NCBI GenBank assembly: GCA_030268105.1
Contig: BSDZ01000023.1
Coordinates: 2,232,001-2,296,000 of the forward strand
Direction of reading: 5' to 3'
DNA from: Volvox africanus
Taxonomy: Eukaryota > Chlorophyta > Chlorophyceae > Chlamydomonadales > Volvocaceae
Length of the DNA stretch: 64,000 nt
Made by a program: the position numbers and the translations under genes. The notes under the pieces are model-generated. The model searched no databases and was not told the origin of the DNA. It was given only the letters and a program-made list of their open reading frames with translations. Below, in pieces: positions 62,526 to 64,000 of the stretch. Position 1 is the stretch's first letter. Every line of letters begins with the position of its first letter.

Positions 62526-64000
62526 CTGAAAAGTTTAGAAAAGGAAAATTATACTTATTTACATACATATGTATAAATGTAAATTAAGCTGTCACCACTC
62601 AGCAATTATCACTTCCGGTTACAATAATCTTAATCATGTCTAGGGTGGGCAGTGCTTTTAAGTACCACTAATCATTCTAAAAGCATAGTCTTTCATTTGC
62701 TGTACTATGTACTTGGACACTTTGTTACCTGTTTCTGCTAACTCCCTGAGCTCCTACGTTGACGTAGTGCCCGTGTACATCGCACACCTTCCGAAACACT
62801 CTTGACCTTTATCAGTCAAAACAACACATATTATAATTATACATTCAAACATGAAGGAAGTTTAGATAATAAGCTGAACTAAGGAAATTACCTTCTGTCC
62901 CTGGTGGTCGTAACTGTCATCGTCATCCGTAGACTTGTCTTCCAACGGCACCTGCTGGTCCAAAATACGTGAAGGGACTTGGTAGTAATAAAAAGGTTAT
63001 ATTAAAAAGTAAGTAATGTCTGACCTCAATATTTCGTACCTTTCTTTTGGTGCCCGTGCTTGGTCGCCTCACTTTCATGGATGGCCGCACATCGTCATCG
63101 TTCGTTACCTTCAAGGGCCGACGTTAGCATACATATATGATTTGAGAAATTACAAGCTTACAATTTCTATCAAAAAAGAGAAAAATAAATCGACATATGG
63201 CACATCAAACGACAAAGCACACAGCAAATGAAAAGAATATAATGAAACATAAAATTACAGCTCAATAAAACAGGAAGACAGGATGAATGGGCTGTACCTT
63301 TTTTGCTGCCGCCTTGCTTGAGTTCCTAGCTTTCCTGCTGGAGTTCCTTGTCGTAGAGGGCTGTGAACTCTTTGCCTACATAAAAAGGAAGTACGTTTGG
63401 GGAGAATAGGAACAATTACATAAAAGACAGAAAGGAGAAAACAGGTTAAAGGACATTAATGATCTGTACATCCCTGTATATGAGATCCGTAATGTACATC
63501 ACCCATCCAGCAATAATTTTGCTAAGCGCGCCTGGTAATTTGCACACCCCATCATCCACTCTCCGTACTACTAGTATTTGCACTAACCTGTCAGTGTCTA
63601 GCGGCCTTGACCTCCTTCTCCTTCTGATGTATGCTAGCTGCGTTGGCAGCCAGCACCATCATCGATGCATCTTCACCATGCGCGGGCTGCTTTTGGCCTT
63701 TGCTAGGGCGCCCATTATGAGTTCCTAATGGCACGTCATTTCGGCCGTTTTTCTGCGGGTTGGTGGCAATAAAGTATTTCGTACACGACAAAAATAAACG
63801 CAGGAAAAAAACTTATTCTTTTACTAGTTAAAGTAAAATACAAATCTTATGCATACTTACTACTTAAAAGCGAAGAGTAGTGCTTCCGTACTCCGTCCAG
63901 GGTTGTGCGGCTGCCAATCAATCCCATGTAAGCAACAATGTTTCGAAATCCTGCTTTACAACATCCTTTATATGTACATTTAATGCCACCCATTGTACAC
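62412..64000 (-). CDS. 3' part of a multi-exon gene: basic then acidic low-complexity protein
   Basis: This is a model assembled by eye. Minus-strand exons in order are: 64,000 (window edge)-63,861; a weak one at 63,724-63,612; 63,375-63,298; 63,108-63,040; 62,951-62,892; and 62,525-62,412 with a TAG stop. The last four are the best supported. Each has AG before and GT after, each is a multiple of three long (78, 69, 60 or 63, 114), and all join in phase 0 without stops. The joined C-terminus goes from Ser/Lys/Arg-rich (nuclear-localisation-like TKRK) to strongly acidic (18 of the last 37 residues are D or E). Such a basic-acidic charge split is common in chromatin or nucleolar proteins. That role is inference from composition only; no catalytic domain is visible. 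The introns are about 170-370 bp. The 5' part lies beyond the window. Confidence 0.5.
62526..62891 (-). other. Intron of the minus-strand gene
   Basis: It starts with donor AAG|GTAATTTCC at the 62,892 side and ends with TTTTCAG at the 62,526 side. It is about 366 bp and AT-rich. I see no further exon or RNA gene inside it. Confidence 0.45.
62892..62951 (-). CDS. Internal exon with Asp-rich segment and NAGNAG acceptor
   Basis: The phase-0 frame reads VPLEDKSTDDDDSYDHQGQK and ends at AAG|GTAATT. The acceptor reads GGACCAGCAG|GTGCC, a tandem NAGNAG site. Using the upstream AG would extend the exon to 62,954 and add one glutamine. Acidic residues after S/T (STDDDD) resemble casein kinase 2 sites. 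Confidence 0.55.
63040..63108 (-). CDS. Internal exon with basic, NLS-like sequence
   Basis: The exon is 23 codons in phase 0: VTNDDDVRPSMKVRRP, then STGTKRK. The donor is AAAG|GTACGA and the acceptor CCCTTGAAG|GTAACG. The two other frames contain early stops, which fixes the phase. KVRRP and TKRK form a plausible bipartite nuclear localisation signal. Confidence 0.55.
63298..63375 (-). CDS. Internal exon, Ser/Lys/Arg-rich
   Basis: The exon is 26 codons in phase 0: AKSSQPSTTRNSSRKARN, then SSKAAAKK. The acceptor is TTTTTATGTAG|GCAAAG and the donor AAAAAG|GTACAG. Eight of 26 residues are K or R and seven are S, which suggests a disordered, basic, nucleic-acid-facing segment. Confidence 0.55.
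63612..63724 (-). CDS. Possible exon of the minus-strand gene, helical segment
   Basis: An open frame runs from 63,791 to a TGA at 63,591 and includes THNGRPSKGQKQPAHGED followed by ASMMVLAANAASIHQKEKE, which looks like an amphipathic or coiled helix. To join the exon ending at 63,861 (phase 1) it would start after CCATTAG at 63,724. To join the phase-0 exon at 63,375 it would have to end at GAG|GTCAAG (63,612), a weak donor. A stronger donor, GACAG|GTTAGT at 63,588, lies just past the in-frame TGA. The alternatives are that the TGA is a true stop, or that an exon I did not find lies between. Confidence 0.3.
63861..64000 (-). CDS. Partial exon at the window edge
   Basis: One frame is open from the window edge to an excellent donor, TTAAGTA|GTAAGTATG (63,861/63,860). 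It reads MGGIKCTYKGCCKAGFRNIV, then AYMGLIGSRTTLDGVRKHYS and SLLS, leaving one base. The other two frames have stops. An ATG lies at 63,993-63,991, but the frame stays open upstream of it, so it need not be the start. The family was not recognised. Confidence 0.4.

Noticed and set aside
62399..62587. Plus-strand 62-residue Pro-rich frame
   Set aside because: It is the antisense of the acidic terminal exon; the Pro/Ser richness mirrors the GAG/GAC codons on the other strand.
63016..63231. Plus-strand 71-residue frame
   Set aside because: It lies antisense over a minus-strand exon that has matching splice signals and phase; treated as a shadow.

Overview
This window is eukaryotic, most likely animal, nuclear DNA. 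It is dominated by one tandem satellite array that fills positions 1 to about 61,352 and runs off the left edge. The last 2.6 kb is the array boundary and single-copy flank. I see no prokaryotic genes, rRNA, tRNA or CRISPR. The species cannot be named from what is here; the eukaryotic call rests on the satellite organisation and on short spliced exons with good GT-AG signals in the flank.

Array. There are two interchangeable unit types in one head-to-tail orientation. The short unit is 374-375 bp (about 65 copies, counting partial ones). It is itself an old, diverged tandem dimer: two related halves begin with ACTGACATT..GATTGGGCCTT.GTAGGC and are 216 and 158 bp apart. The long unit (about 851-900 bp, 43 copies) is the short unit with a 477-526 bp module at one fixed point, between CCGCAACAGT and ATCCTGGGG, flanked by a 3-bp AGT repeat. 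The module has an AT-rich microsatellite-like tract of about 230-300 bp, then a 7-bp-arm inverted repeat, then a GC-rich part of about 220 bp with a G-quadruplex motif on the minus strand and a 17-bp-arm hairpin.

Layout. 1-4,888: mostly long units with a 2,102-bp repeat. 4,889-14,840: two tandem copies of a 4,976-bp block. 14,841-18,530: regular long+short repeats of about 1,234 bp. 18,480-20,700: a run of five short units. 20,700-29,170: mixed, with 2,094-bp and 2,022-bp duplications. 28,214-36,820: 22 consecutive short units containing a nine-unit, 3,367-bp higher-order repeat (two full copies and a part). 36,820-48,000: mixed units. 48,000-51,800: 1,243-bp long+short repeats. 50,930-55,700: a 2,603-bp duplication with one unit that looks gene-converted. 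55,700-61,352: the array end, with a 1,596-bp duplication and an abrupt stop inside a short unit. Unit variants change from left to right, as expected for unequal exchange with local homogenisation.

Flank. 61,353-61,930 is a separate low-complexity region packed with TAACGC/GCGTTA in both orientations, including a near-perfect palindrome and a small 10-bp tandem repeat. Next comes one plausible plus-strand internal exon (62,049-62,185). After it is the 3' end of a minus-strand multi-exon gene (stop at 62,412) for a low-complexity protein with a basic stretch followed by an acidic tail. I do not recognise either gene. Nothing in the array looks like a protein gene: its many open frames are by-products of a conserved, stop-poor GC-rich sequence.
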